Shown here one piece after another: positions 1 through 7,496 of a stretch of DNA of 16,877 bases. Each line of letters starts with the position of its first letter. Within the stretch, counting starts at the first letter, position 1. Below the pieces are notes generated by a model. The model had not been told where the DNA came from, ran no database searches, and saw only the letters and a list, made by a program, of their open reading frames with translations. The DNA lies in the NCBI GenBank assembly GCA_003233255.1, contig QILH01000268.1:1-16877 (forward strand), in the 5' to 3' direction. The stretch comes from Gammaproteobacteria bacterium. GTDB lineage: Bacteria > Pseudomonadota > Gammaproteobacteria > UBA6429 > Thiohalophilaceae. Position numbers and translations under genes: made by a program.

Positions 1-10
1 TAGTTATGAT

Positions 11-925
11 ATGAATATTACTTTTCGTCAACTGAAGGTATTTGAGGCGGTGGTGAAGCATTTGAGCTTTACTCAGGCCGCACAGGCACTGCATCTGACT
101 CAACCTGCCGTATCAATGCAGATTAAGCAATTTGAAGAAGCGGTTGGGTTACCCCTGTTTGAACAAGTGGGTAAGAAGATATTTCTAACCCAGGCCGGCA
201 AGGAAATGCTCCATTACAGCCGGAACATTCGTTCTGAGCTCAATGAAGCGGAAGAGGTTCTGGAACAGCTCAAAGGGGGGCGGCGAGGACACCTTGATAT
301 TGCCGTGCCCACGACGGCGAACTATTTTGCGACTCGGCTGCTGGCCGCGTTTGCGCGAAAATTCCCGGATGTGACCTTCAGCCTGGATGTGACGAATCGG
401 GCGAGTTTGTTACTACAGCTGGAACAGAACGAAAAAGATATGGTGATAATGGGTCTGCCGCCGACCGAGATGAATCTTGAGACCCACGTGTTCATGGAAA
501 ACCCGCTCGTGGTGATTGCCGCACCGAACCACCCTCTGGCCAATCAGAAACGACTGGAATTAAGCGATTTAGCGAATGAGTCCTTTGTGGTACGTGAACG
601 CACATCCGGCACTCGAATTGCGATGCAGCGGTTCTTTTCGGAACGCGGTATTGAATTCAAAACGAGCATAGAAATGACCGGTAACGAAGTGATAAAACAG
701 TCAGTTCAGGCTGAAATAGGGCTGGGGATCGTTTCTGTGCATACGCTTGAGCTGGAACTGGAGACAGGTCGCTTAGTCATTCTGGATGTTAAGGAATTTC
801 CAATTCTACGTCATTGGTATCTGGTGCACCGGCATGCCAAGCGTTTGTCGCCCGTGGCTGAAGCCTTTCGGGAGTTTGTGATGGAAAATGCGGATAAATT
901 TATAACCCACCGGAACTATGATTAA
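11..925 (+). CDS. cbbR: LysR-family transcriptional regulator, CbbR-like
   Basis: This is a DNA-binding regulator of 304 residues, the usual LysR length. Residues 1-60 form the winged helix-turn-helix, with the typical run FTQAAQALHLTQPAVSMQIK followed by LPLFEQ. Residues 90-295 are the periplasmic-binding-like effector domain. The phrases ANYFATRLLAAF, MENPLVVIA, SGTRIAMQRFF and RHWYLVHRHAKRLSPVAEAF match my memory of CbbR, the LysR activator of Calvin-cycle operons in chemoautotrophic proteobacteria. The subfamily call rests on that recall. The start ATG lies at the edge of the window, so its ribosome site is barely visible. LysR genes are often divergent from their targets; the target here would lie upstream, outside the window. 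The next gene is 50 bp downstream and appears unrelated. LysR family is certain; CbbR is likely but unproven, because no cbb gene is visible. Confidence 0.9.
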   Translation: MNITFRQLKVFEAVVKHLSFTQAAQALHLTQPAVSMQIKQFEEAVGLPLFEQVGKKIFLTQAGKEMLHYSRNIRSELNEAEEVLEQLKGGRRGHLDIAVPTTANYFATRLLAAFARKFPDVTFSLDVTNRASLLLQLEQNEKDMVIMGLPPTEMNLETHVFMENPLVVIAAPNHPLANQKRLELSDLANESFVVRERTSGTRIAMQRFFSERGIEFKTSIEMTGNEVIKQSVQAEIGLGIVSVHTLELELETGRLVILDVKEFPILRHWYLVHRHAKRLSPVAEAFREFVMENADKFITHRNYD

Positions 926-975
926 TTATCAGAGTCGTATGGTGTAATGAGAATAAATCGTTATACTATGTAACT

Positions 976-1374
976 ATGTCCGAACGAAATCAGCCCATTC
1001 GCGTTATGGCTCACCTGCTTGTGTTAGCCATTTCCTTTGTACAGATATCTACCGCTGTTGCTGTTGTCGTGGATCTTCCCGATCAAAATGTAGTAACGCA
1101 CAAGCAGCATAATATCTCCTTCTCGAAAGAGAATCCGGTTTGCCCACATATGAACATCGTTGTTGAGAATACGGATTGTTGTTCGGCAAGCGAGTGTGCC
1201 GAAAAAACCTGTGCCGACAAATCTTGCGTTCGCGGTGCTCATTCAACTTCATCGGCTGTGTTCAGTTCGCGAACACGTATAGCAAATCGGCTCTTCAGCA
1301 AATCCCGAATCGAACTCCATAACTATCTGCAAGTGGGCATCAGTCCAGAATCGTTATATCGACCTCCGCGCTAA
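976..1374 (+). CDS. Small exported Cys/His-rich protein at head of copper-efflux locus
   Basis: This is a 132-residue protein of no family I can name with certainty. Residues 11-32 are a hydrophobic segment ending in an AVA-type site, consistent with a signal peptide or single anchor. The following 30 residues carry six cysteines (C56, C68, C69, C74, C79, C84) plus H58 and M59, a plausible soft-metal ligand set. The C-terminus LYRPPR resembles the ends of small hypothetical proteins that often precede CusCBA-type operons, and the whole is reminiscent of CopL-like copper-responsive proteins. The CopL comparison is a guess. Start: the ATG at 976 has no clear Shine-Dalgarno. A TATACT box at 962-967 would make that start nearly leaderless, so the in-frame ATG at 1006 (residue 11) is a real alternative. 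It probably binds Cu or Ag in the periplasm. Confidence 0.7.
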   Translation: MSERNQPIRVMAHLLVLAISFVQISTAVAVVVDLPDQNVVTHKQHNISFSKENPVCPHMNIVVENTDCCSASECAEKTCADKSCVRGAHSTSSAVFSSRTRIANRLFSKSRIELHNYLQVGISPESLYRPPR

Positions 1375-1408
1375 CATCTGCAAAATATTTTTAATCTACT
1401 AAAATATC

Positions 1409-1428
1409 ATGGCGGCATTAACCGCCAT
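1409..1428. other. Stem-loop between the Cys-rich gene and the channel gene
   Basis: ATGGCGG (1409-1415) and CCGCCAT (1422-1428) are perfect 7-bp arms around the loop CATTAA. No T-run follows on the plus strand, so it is not a standard intrinsic terminator. It may partly terminate the upstream transcript, protect an mRNA end or act as a protein-binding site. Confidence 0.4.
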
Positions 1429-1440
1429 AACAGGCCGTAC

Positions 1441-1460
1441 TGACGATTTAAAATCGGTCA
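1441..1460. promoter_or_regulatory. Dyad upstream of the cus channel gene (possible operator)
   Basis: CGATTT-A-AAATCG (1444-1456) is a perfect dyad with one central base, flanked by TGAC and GTCA. It sits about 40 bp before the ATG at 1494, in the 119-bp gap that should hold the operon's own promoter. I could not identify a convincing -10/-35 pair, so a regulatory role is inferred from position only. Confidence 0.3.
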
Positions 1461-1493
1461 AATTCTAATAAGTATTGTTAGTTGGAGGGACGT

Positions 1494-2750
1494 ATGTTTA
1501 CTTTCACACGTATTATAAGTGTAATTCTGCTGTTGGGGCTTGGCAGTATTGCCATGGTGGGTGTTGCTGAAACCCTGACCCTCGAGCAAGCAGAGCAATT
1601 TGCCGTTGAGCGAGATGCCGTATTGTCGATGCGGCGTGCCCAATCACAGGCATTTCTGGATAAGTCGGTAGCGGCAAATACTTTGCCGGATCCGAAGCTT
1701 AAATTAGGTTTAATCAATTTTCCCACAGATACCTTTAAACGTGATCAGGAACCGATGACGCAGGTTCGTGTTGGAATTCAGCAAATGATTCCACGTGGTA
1801 ACAGTCTGGAAATAAAATCAAAAAGTATGCGTGCTTCTAGCGAGCAGACCGATGCGGCGGCTATTAACCGAGAAAAAATGCTCATTATGCAGGTTCGAAA
1901 AGAATATTTTGAACTTGTATATTGGTTACGTGCTGAGAAGATTGTTCTTGAAAATAAAAATTTATTCAAACAGTTGGTACGTATAACTCAGTCACAGTAT
2001 GCCGCTGGTATCCAAAACCAACAAGACGTTATTCGTTCAGATCTGGAACTGGATATGCTGGATGATCGACTCGATGCGATAAGAACAAAACAACAACAGA
2101 TACGGGCTCGTTTGGTTAAACTGATTGGTCCGCAGGCGATTGATGCTTCGGTGGATTTAGTTGTTCCTGAATTGGCCTCGGTAAATTTTCACAGTCTTGA
2201 TCTAAAAAACCATCCCAAAATCAAGATTGACGATGCGATAGTAAATAACCGCCAGTACGGTATTGATCTGGCAAAAGAATCGTATAAACCCGCATGGATG
2301 TTTGAGCTTGGGTATGGTTTCCGTGACGGCACTAACCCAGGTGGATCTGAGCGAGCCGATTTTGCCTCGGCGATGGTTAGTTTTGATATTCCTTTATTTA
2401 CCAAAGATAAACAGGATCGACTGGTCGCGGCGAATCGTCAAATGTATCAGGCCAGTATGGATGCGCGAGAAGAAAACCTGCGCCAATTACAAAGTGATTT
2501 TAAACAAACGAAGGTAAACTGGGATCTCCTGCAGGAACGACTGCAACGTTATCAAAAAACCATTATTCCGCAATCAAGAGAAAATGCAAAAGCCGCACTT
2601 TATGCTTATCAAAGTCGTCGAGGTGATTTTACTTCGTTGATGCGGGCTCGCATAACCGAACTGGAAACCAATTTAAAACATATGCGGTTAAAGATAAATT
2701 ATAAACAAGCACAGGCCAAACTTCTTTATCTGGCAGGAGAAGCGAAATGA
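1494..2750 (+). CDS. cusC: TolC-family outer-membrane channel of Cu/Ag efflux (CusC-like)
   Basis: This is the outer-membrane channel of a tripartite heavy-metal exporter, 418 residues. I start it at the ATG at 1494 because GGAGGG (1484-1489) lies just before it; an upstream in-frame TTG at 1482 overlaps that ribosome site. A signal peptide covers roughly residues 1-26 (hydrophobic core, then VGVAETLT). There is no lipobox, unlike E. coli CusC. The mature part begins with TLTLEQAEQFAVERD, typical of outer-membrane efflux proteins, and contains two halves rich in long helices: an alpha-helical barrel with LFTKDKQDRLVAANRQ in the second half, and a C-terminal coiled coil near LQERLQRYQKTIIP. 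Its stop overlaps the adaptor start as ATGA (2747-2750), so the two are translationally coupled. Family is secure; the cusC symbol rests on the neighbouring pump. Confidence 0.9.
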   Translation: MFTFTRIISVILLLGLGSIAMVGVAETLTLEQAEQFAVERDAVLSMRRAQSQAFLDKSVAANTLPDPKLKLGLINFPTDTFKRDQEPMTQVRVGIQQMIPRGNSLEIKSKSMRASSEQTDAAAINREKMLIMQVRKEYFELVYWLRAEKIVLENKNLFKQLVRITQSQYAAGIQNQQDVIRSDLELDMLDDRLDAIRTKQQQIRARLVKLIGPQAIDASVDLVVPELASVNFHSLDLKNHPKIKIDDAIVNNRQYGIDLAKESYKPAWMFELGYGFRDGTNPGGSERADFASAMVSFDIPLFTKDKQDRLVAANRQMYQASMDAREENLRQLQSDFKQTKVNWDLLQERLQRYQKTIIPQSRENAKAALYAYQSRRGDFTSLMRARITELETNLKHMRLKINYKQAQAKLLYLAGEAK

Positions 2751-3724
2751 AATATTTAATAACAATCTTATTCTTTGCTACGGCGTCCATTTTAGTATCA
2801 GCTTGCTCAGAACAAAATGAAAACATGGACATGAGCGCAGATACTAAAAAAGAAACTGCCTTAGAACATGCTGAAAAACATATGGATCCTTCCTATGTAT
2901 GCCCAATGCACGCAAATATAGTTCGTGATAAACCTGGGAGTTGTCCTATCTGCGGAATGACGCTGATCGAAAAGGTAGAAGATGAGCCTGAAGCGACGGG
3001 TGAGAAAAAGCTATTGTATTGGGTTGCGCCAATGGATCCGGCCTACCGTCGCGATGGCCCAGGTAAATCGCCGATGGGTATGGATCTGATACCGGTTTAT
3101 GATGAAGGTGGCGGTCTTTCGGTGAAGATCTCGCCCGCAGTAGAAAACAACATGGGTGTACGGACTGCGATAGCGGAGTACAACAAACTCTGGCGCAGGA
3201 TCGATACGGTCGGGTATGTCGGTTTTGATGAAAACAAGATCACTCATATTCACCTGCGCACCAAAGGCTGGATCGAAAAACTATTAGTTAAATCTGAAGG
3301 CGAACGTGTTACTAAAGGGCAGCTTTTATTTGAAGTATATTCACCCGAGTTAGTGACCGCCCAGGAAGAATATATGCAGGCGCTAAACACCAGTAATCGC
3401 CGTTTGATTACGGCTTCCAAAGAACGTCTTGTTGCACTTGGAATTTCTAATAAACAAATTACCACGATTAGAAAAAGCCGCAGGGTGAAACAATATGTAC
3501 AGATTTATGCTTCACAAGATGGAATTATCGATAACCTGAATGTTCGCGAAGGTATGTTTGTGAAGCCTGATAAAAGAGCGATCTTTCGTCTATATGGATA
3601 CTGGCGGAGATTTTTGAAAAACAGGCGGACTGGGTTAAGGAGGGGCAAACTGCAGAAGTACGCTTGTCCTATCTCCCTGGTCGCACCTGGACAGGCAAGG
3701 TTGAGTATATTTATCCAAGCTTAA
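2747..3724 (+). CDS. cusB: CusB-like adaptor, N-terminal fragment
   Basis: This is the 5' part of the split adaptor: 325 residues, of which about the first 276 are genuine CusB and the last 49 or so are out-of-frame translation after the shift. AGGAGA (2735-2740) precedes the ATG, which overlaps the channel stop. Residues 1-20 are a lipoprotein signal (ILVSAC, acylated C20). Residues 50-71 form a heavy-metal-binding domain: Y50-V-C52-P-M-H55, then C66-P-I-C69-G-M71. A second, cysteine-free copy follows at 92-118 (APMDP, then SPMGMDLIPVY), as is usual in CusB. Residues 130-276 contain the first half of the membrane-fusion core with the hairpin between KGWIEKLLVKSEGERVTKG and the REGMFV return strand. 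Without the second half it should not bridge pump and channel, but it could still be a metal-binding lipoprotein. Confidence 0.75.
   Translation: MKYLITILFFATASILVSACSEQNENMDMSADTKKETALEHAEKHMDPSYVCPMHANIVRDKPGSCPICGMTLIEKVEDEPEATGEKKLLYWVAPMDPAYRRDGPGKSPMGMDLIPVYDEGGGLSVKISPAVENNMGVRTAIAEYNKLWRRIDTVGYVGFDENKITHIHLRTKGWIEKLLVKSEGERVTKGQLLFEVYSPELVTAQEEYMQALNTSNRRLITASKERLVALGISNKQITTIRKSRRVKQYVQIYASQDGIIDNLNVREGMFVKPDKRAIFRLYGYWRRFLKNRRTGLRRGKLQKYACPISLVAPGQARLSIFIQA
3576..3591 (+). other. cusB: Frameshift junction: single copy of a putative lost 16-bp tandem repeat
   Basis: GAGCGATCTTTCGTCT occurs once. In the upstream frame it reads as (R)AIFRL, and in the downstream frame as SDLSS. Both are parts of the same conserved CusB strand. 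Placing two copies in tandem yields AIFRLSDLSS in a single frame. This implies contraction from two copies to one, or an assembly collapse. Confidence 0.65.
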
Positions 3725-4347
3725 ATCCTAAGACCCGCACGTTAAAAGTGCGTTTGCGTTTTGATAATGCTGACGAATCACTTAAGCCGAATATGTTTGC
3801 CAAAGTCACCATCTATGCGCAACCAAAGTCCGGCATTATTGTTATCCCCCGTGAAGCGGTGATCAGGGCTACCCAAAACCGCGTTATTCTCTCGTTGGGC
3901 AAAGGGCGTTTTCTGCCACGTGAGGTGGTGATTGGTATTGAGTCAGGTGACTGGATCGAGATCAGCCATGGACTTGATGAAGGCGACGTGGTGGTGACAT
4001 CCGGTCAGTTTTTACTGGATTCTGAAGCCAGTTTGAAGGCCAGCATGAAACGCATGACCGCCGTACCTGAAAAGAAAATGGAAGGTATGTCCGAGAAAAG
4101 TAAGGGTGCAAAAGAAGTGCGCGGGATCATCCAGTCGGTCATGGCCGATCATAAGATGGTAAATATAAAACATGATCCAGTACCTGAACTGGAATGGCCA
4201 GCGATGACGATGGATTTTAAAGTTGCTGATGATGTTGATCTGGATAGCCTCAAACCTGAAGACAAGGTCTTTTTTGATATCGATAAAATGGGCGATGATT
4301 TCGTGATTACCTCAATAATAAAACACGAAGAAACGAGAGGTAACTAA
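3664..4347 (+). CDS. cusB: CusB-like adaptor, C-terminal fragment with fused CusF domain
   Basis: This is the 3' part of the split adaptor. The frame is open from 3574, and homology starts at 3577. The given start, TTG 3664, is only the first possible initiator. AAGGAGGGG (3637-3645) is a strong Shine-Dalgarno but lies 18 bases away, so independent translation is doubtful. The fragment carries the beta-barrel strands (LSYLPGRTWTGKVEYIYP), the membrane-proximal domain (IPREAVI to LLDSEASLKASMKRM), and then a CusF-like domain from about 4110. In that domain the Cu(I)/Ag(I) ligands of E. coli CusF are all present: His (4171-4173), Trp (4195-4197), Met (4204-4206) and Met (4210-4212) within KHDP...EWPAMTM. 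E. coli encodes CusF as a separate protein; fusion to CusB is known in other bacteria. Confidence 0.7.
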   Translation: MSYLPGRTWTGKVEYIYPSLNPKTRTLKVRLRFDNADESLKPNMFAKVTIYAQPKSGIIVIPREAVIRATQNRVILSLGKGRFLPREVVIGIESGDWIEISHGLDEGDVVVTSGQFLLDSEASLKASMKRMTAVPEKKMEGMSEKSKGAKEVRGIIQSVMADHKMVNIKHDPVPELEWPAMTMDFKVADDVDLDSLKPEDKVFFDIDKMGDDFVITSIIKHEETRGN

Positions 4348-4349
4348 TC

Positions 4350-7300
4350 ATGGTTGTTAAACTCATTGAATGGTCATTAGAGAATCGCTTCCTGGTTCTT
4401 TTATTAACGTTTATCCTGGTAGCCTGGGGCCTGTTTGTTATTAAAAACACCCCGCTGGATGCGATCCCCGATCTGTCTGACGTGCAGGTGATTATTAAAA
4501 CCACTTACCCTGGCCAGGCGCCAAGGGTGGTGGAGGATCAGGTTACTTATCCATTAACCACGGCCATGTTATCCGTGCCGGGTGCGGTAACCGTGCGCGG
4601 GTATTCGTTTTTTAATGATTCTTATGTCTATATCATTTTCGAAGATGGTACCGATCCGTATTGGGCACGCTCACGCGTGCTTGAATATCTGAGTCAGGTG
4701 GCCAGCCGTTTGCCGCGAGAGGCGCGTTCGGCGCTTGGCCCGGATGCAACCGGGGTGGGCTGGGTTTACGAATACGCATTGGTGGACAGGACCGGCAAAA
4801 ATGATCTGGCGCAATTACGCAGTTTGCAGGACTGGTTTTTAAAATATGAATTGCAAACGGTTGATGGTGTTTCCGAAGTTGCCACCATTGGCGGTATGGT
4901 AAAACAATACCAGGTGGTGCTGGATCCGGATCGTCTGCGTGCTTATGGTCTACCGCTGAAAAAAATTCGCATGGCGATTCAAAACGCCAACCAGGAGGTG
5001 GGCGGCTCGGTGATCGAAATGGCCGAGGCTGAATATATGGTTCGTGCGACCGGTTATATTAATGAGATCGAAGATCTGCGCCTGATTCCCTTAGGTGTTA
5101 ATAAACAGGGCACGCCGATTTTGTTAAGAGATGTGGCCGACATACGTCTGGGTCCACAAATGCGCCGTGGTATTGTTGAGCTGGACGGTGAAGGCGAAGT
5201 GGTCGGTGGCGTAGTGGTGATGCGTTTTGGTGAGAATGCCTTGAAGACCATTGAGGGCGTCAAGGCCAAGCTGGAAGAATTAAAAAATGGCCTGCCCGAA
5301 GGCGTGGAGATTGTTCCAACCTACGACCGTTCATCATTAATCAATCGTGCGGTTGATAACCTGAAGTTTAAACTGCTAGAAGAATTCCTGGTAGTGGCAT
5401 TAGTGTGTGCGGTATTCCTGTTTCATATTCGCTCAGCATTAGTCGCAATATTAAGTTTACCGCTTGGTATCCTGACGGCGTTCATCGTTATGTACTACCA
5501 AGGTATTAACGCAAATATTATGTCATTAGGAGGTATTGCGATTGCGATCGGTGCGATGGTGGATGCCGCCATTGTGATGATCGAGAATATGCACAAACAC
5601 ATCGAGCGAGAACCGCTCACCGATGAAAATCGATGGCGAATTGTACGTGAGGCCACGATTGAGGTGGGGCCGCCATTATTTTTCTCATTATTGATTATCA
5701 CCTTAAGCTTTTTGCCGGTGTTTTCTCTGGAGGCGCAAGAAGGCCGTTTGTTTAGTCCATTGGCCTATACCAAAACGTATGCGATGGCGGCGGCGGCGGG
5801 ACTATCGGTTACCCTGGTACCGGTATTGATGGGATATTTTATTCGTGGCCGGATAAAACCTGAGCATGAGAACCCGGTGAATCGTGTTTTGATCAGTGCT
5901 TATCGTCCCTTTATTCATTTTGTGTTGCGGGCTCCGGTAAAGACTTTGGTGATAGCGCTGGCTGCGAGTGCGACGATTGCGATTCCCATTTCGCAAGTGG
6001 GTTCTGAATTTATGCCCGATCTGGACGAAGGTGATCTTATGTATATGCCCACCACCTTCCCAGGCATTTCAGTGGGTAAGGCACAGGAGCTGTTACAACA
6101 AACGGATAAATTGATCAAAACCGTGCCCGAAGTCAAAACAGTGTTTGGTAAAATCGGTCGTGCTGATACGGCAACCGATCCGGCGCCACTGACTATGATT
6201 GAAACAACGATTCAGTTTAAACCCAAGAGCGAATGGCGAGAAGGAATGACGCTTGAGGGAATCAAAAAAGAATTGAATGAGAAGCTTAAATTCCCTGGGA
6301 TAACCAATGCCTGGGTGATGCCGATTAAAACCCGTATTGATATGCTGGCAACGGGGATTAAAACCCCAGTTGGAATTAAAGTCTCTGGGCCTGATCTTAA
6401 GGTATTGCAGGAGATTGGTGAACGTATCGAGGAAGTGGTGCAGACCGTACCCGGCACCACATCGGCGTATGCAGAACGAACCGTTGGTGGCCGGTATGTG
6501 ACCGTCGACATTGATCGCCTTAAGGCCGCTCGCCTCGGTCTTAGCATTACCGATGTGCATGATGTGGTTCGTACTGCTGTTGGTGGTATGAATGTGTCGC
6601 AAAGTGTTGAAGGTCTGGAACGTTATCCGATCAATATGCGCTACCCACGTGACGTCCGAGATTCAATTGACAAGTTACGCAATCTTTCCATTCTGACCCC
6701 GGCGGGTGCAAGCATACCGCTGGGTGAAGTGGCGGATGTTCGTATCGAAGAAGGTGCGGCTATGATCAAAAGTGAGAATTCACGACCCAATGGCTGGATC
6801 TTTGTTGATATTGATGGGCGCGATCTCGGTTCGTATCGCGATCTCGGTTCGTATGTCGCCGAGGCGCAACGCGTGGTTAGTGATCAGGTAGAATTGCCGC
6901 CCGGTTATTCGATCGCCTGGTCCGGTCAGTATGAATACATGGTACGGGCCAAGGAAAAACTGCAAATGGTAATCCCTCTGACGTTGGTGATCATTATCCT
7001 GTTGTTATATCTTAATTTCCGTAACGTCACCGAGGTGTTGATTATCATGGGCACCTTGCCCATGGCCTTACTCGGAGGGTACTGGTTATTGTACATTCTT
7101 AATTACAATATCTCGGTCGCGGTCGGGGTTGGCTTTATCGCGCTCGCAGGTGTCGCCGTCGAAATTGGCGTAATCATGCTGGTTTACCTAAACCAGGCAT
7201 ACCAACATCATATTGTTAATAAAGAACGTGTGCATACCCCTACGGTTGAAGAACTAAAAGAAGCGGTCATCGAGGGCGCATTACTTCGGGTTCGTCCAAT

Positions 7301-7496
7301 AATGATGACTGTTTCGGCGATTACGGCCGGTTTGTTACCGATCATGTTGGGTAGTGGTACCGGATCAGAGGTGATGCGCCGCATTGCTGCACCGATGGTG
7401 GGGGGTATGGTGAGTGCTACGGCATTAACCCTGGTGGTTATCCCGGCCATCTTTTTTCTGGTTAAGAAAAAACATCTGGAGAAACTTTATAAATGA
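4350..7496 (+). CDS. cusA: CusA-type Cu(I)/Ag(I) RND efflux pump
   Basis: This is the inner-membrane proton-driven pump of 1048 residues, close to E. coli CusA (1047). It begins 2 bp after the adaptor. Conserved pieces include FLVLLLTFILVAWG (TM1), GGIAIAIGAMVDAAIVMIEN (TM4) and GSEVMRRIAAPMVGGM near the end. Copper specificity is visible. The cleft methionine triad of E. coli (M573, M623, M672) corresponds to M566 (LMYMP), M616 (APLTM) and M665 (RIDML). The relay methionines M391, M403, M410, M479, M494 and M1009 match the E. coli membrane pairs. Proton-path residue D405 and the Glu in GVAVEIG are present, but the Lys equivalent to E. coli K984 is Ile984. Residues 824-835 are a duplicated RDLGSY-RDLGSY (18-bp tandem repeat), an extra six residues. 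The stop overlaps the cytochrome start. Without an intact adaptor the pump may not work. Confidence 0.95.
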   Translation: MVVKLIEWSLENRFLVLLLTFILVAWGLFVIKNTPLDAIPDLSDVQVIIKTTYPGQAPRVVEDQVTYPLTTAMLSVPGAVTVRGYSFFNDSYVYIIFEDGTDPYWARSRVLEYLSQVASRLPREARSALGPDATGVGWVYEYALVDRTGKNDLAQLRSLQDWFLKYELQTVDGVSEVATIGGMVKQYQVVLDPDRLRAYGLPLKKIRMAIQNANQEVGGSVIEMAEAEYMVRATGYINEIEDLRLIPLGVNKQGTPILLRDVADIRLGPQMRRGIVELDGEGEVVGGVVVMRFGENALKTIEGVKAKLEELKNGLPEGVEIVPTYDRSSLINRAVDNLKFKLLEEFLVVALVCAVFLFHIRSALVAILSLPLGILTAFIVMYYQGINANIMSLGGIAIAIGAMVDAAIVMIENMHKHIEREPLTDENRWRIVREATIEVGPPLFFSLLIITLSFLPVFSLEAQEGRLFSPLAYTKTYAMAAAAGLSVTLVPVLMGYFIRGRIKPEHENPVNRVLISAYRPFIHFVLRAPVKTLVIALAASATIAIPISQVGSEFMPDLDEGDLMYMPTTFPGISVGKAQELLQQTDKLIKTVPEVKTVFGKIGRADTATDPAPLTMIETTIQFKPKSEWREGMTLEGIKKELNEKLKFPGITNAWVMPIKTRIDMLATGIKTPVGIKVSGPDLKVLQEIGERIEEVVQTVPGTTSAYAERTVGGRYVTVDIDRLKAARLGLSITDVHDVVRTAVGGMNVSQSVEGLERYPINMRYPRDVRDSIDKLRNLSILTPAGASIPLGEVADVRIEEGAAMIKSENSRPNGWIFVDIDGRDLGSYRDLGSYVAEAQRVVSDQVELPPGYSIAWSGQYEYMVRAKEKLQMVIPLTLVIIILLLYLNFRNVTEVLIIMGTLPMALLGGYWLLYILNYNISVAVGVGFIALAGVAVEIGVIMLVYLNQAYQHHIVNKERVHTPTVEELKEAVIEGALLRVRPIMMTVSAITAGLLPIMLGSGTGSEVMRRIAAPMVGGMVSATALTLVVIPAIFFLVKKKHLEKLYK
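6819..6854 (+). repeat. cusA: Perfect 18-bp tandem duplication inside cusA
   Basis: CGCGATCTCGGTTCGTAT occurs twice without a gap (6819-6836 and 6837-6854). It is in frame and gives RDLGSYRDLGSY at residues 824-835. The stretch from WIFVD to the following PPG is six residues longer than in E. coli CusA as I remember it, which fits one extra copy. Confidence 0.95.

Larger units (their letters stand above)
2747..4347 (+). pseudogene. cusB: cusB-like periplasmic adaptor, frameshifted near 3575
   Basis: This is the membrane-fusion protein linking the CusA pump to the outer channel, split into two reading frames. The first frame (from 2747) follows the family as far as GMFVKPDK and the family then continues in the -1 frame (SDLSSIWILAEIFEKQADWV, from 3577) to 4347. 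Neither half alone is a full adaptor. If 16 bases were missing, namely a second copy of GAGCGATCTTTCGTCT (present at 3576-3591), one frame would read KRAIFRLSDLSSIWILAE without other changes, giving a protein of about 538 residues. A 13-base loss would also restore the frame. Domains in order: lipobox VSAC (C20), heavy-metal-binding domain, barrel-sandwich/beta domains, and a CusF-like C-terminus. The site T-AAA-AGA is not a classical slippery heptamer, so programmed frameshifting is unlikely. It may be a true mutation or an assembly error. Confidence 0.8.

Noticed and set aside
1482..1493. TTG start for the channel gene at 1482
   Set aside because: This TTG overlaps the GGAGGG ribosome site that serves ATG 1494, and the signal peptide reads naturally from the ATG.
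3571..3580. Programmed -1 frameshift in cusB
   Set aside because: The site T-AAA-AGA does not fit the X-XXY-YYZ pattern, and a slip there would still omit about five residues of the conserved strand.
5784..5801. GCG-rich run in cusA (four consecutive Ala codons)
   Set aside because: It encodes an alanine stretch in a transmembrane helix at a position where the family is also small-residue rich; no evidence of copy-number change.
6093..6602. 169-residue open frame antisense to cusA
   Set aside because: It lies wholly inside the well-conserved cusA reading frame, has no ribosome site and shows no recognisable domain.
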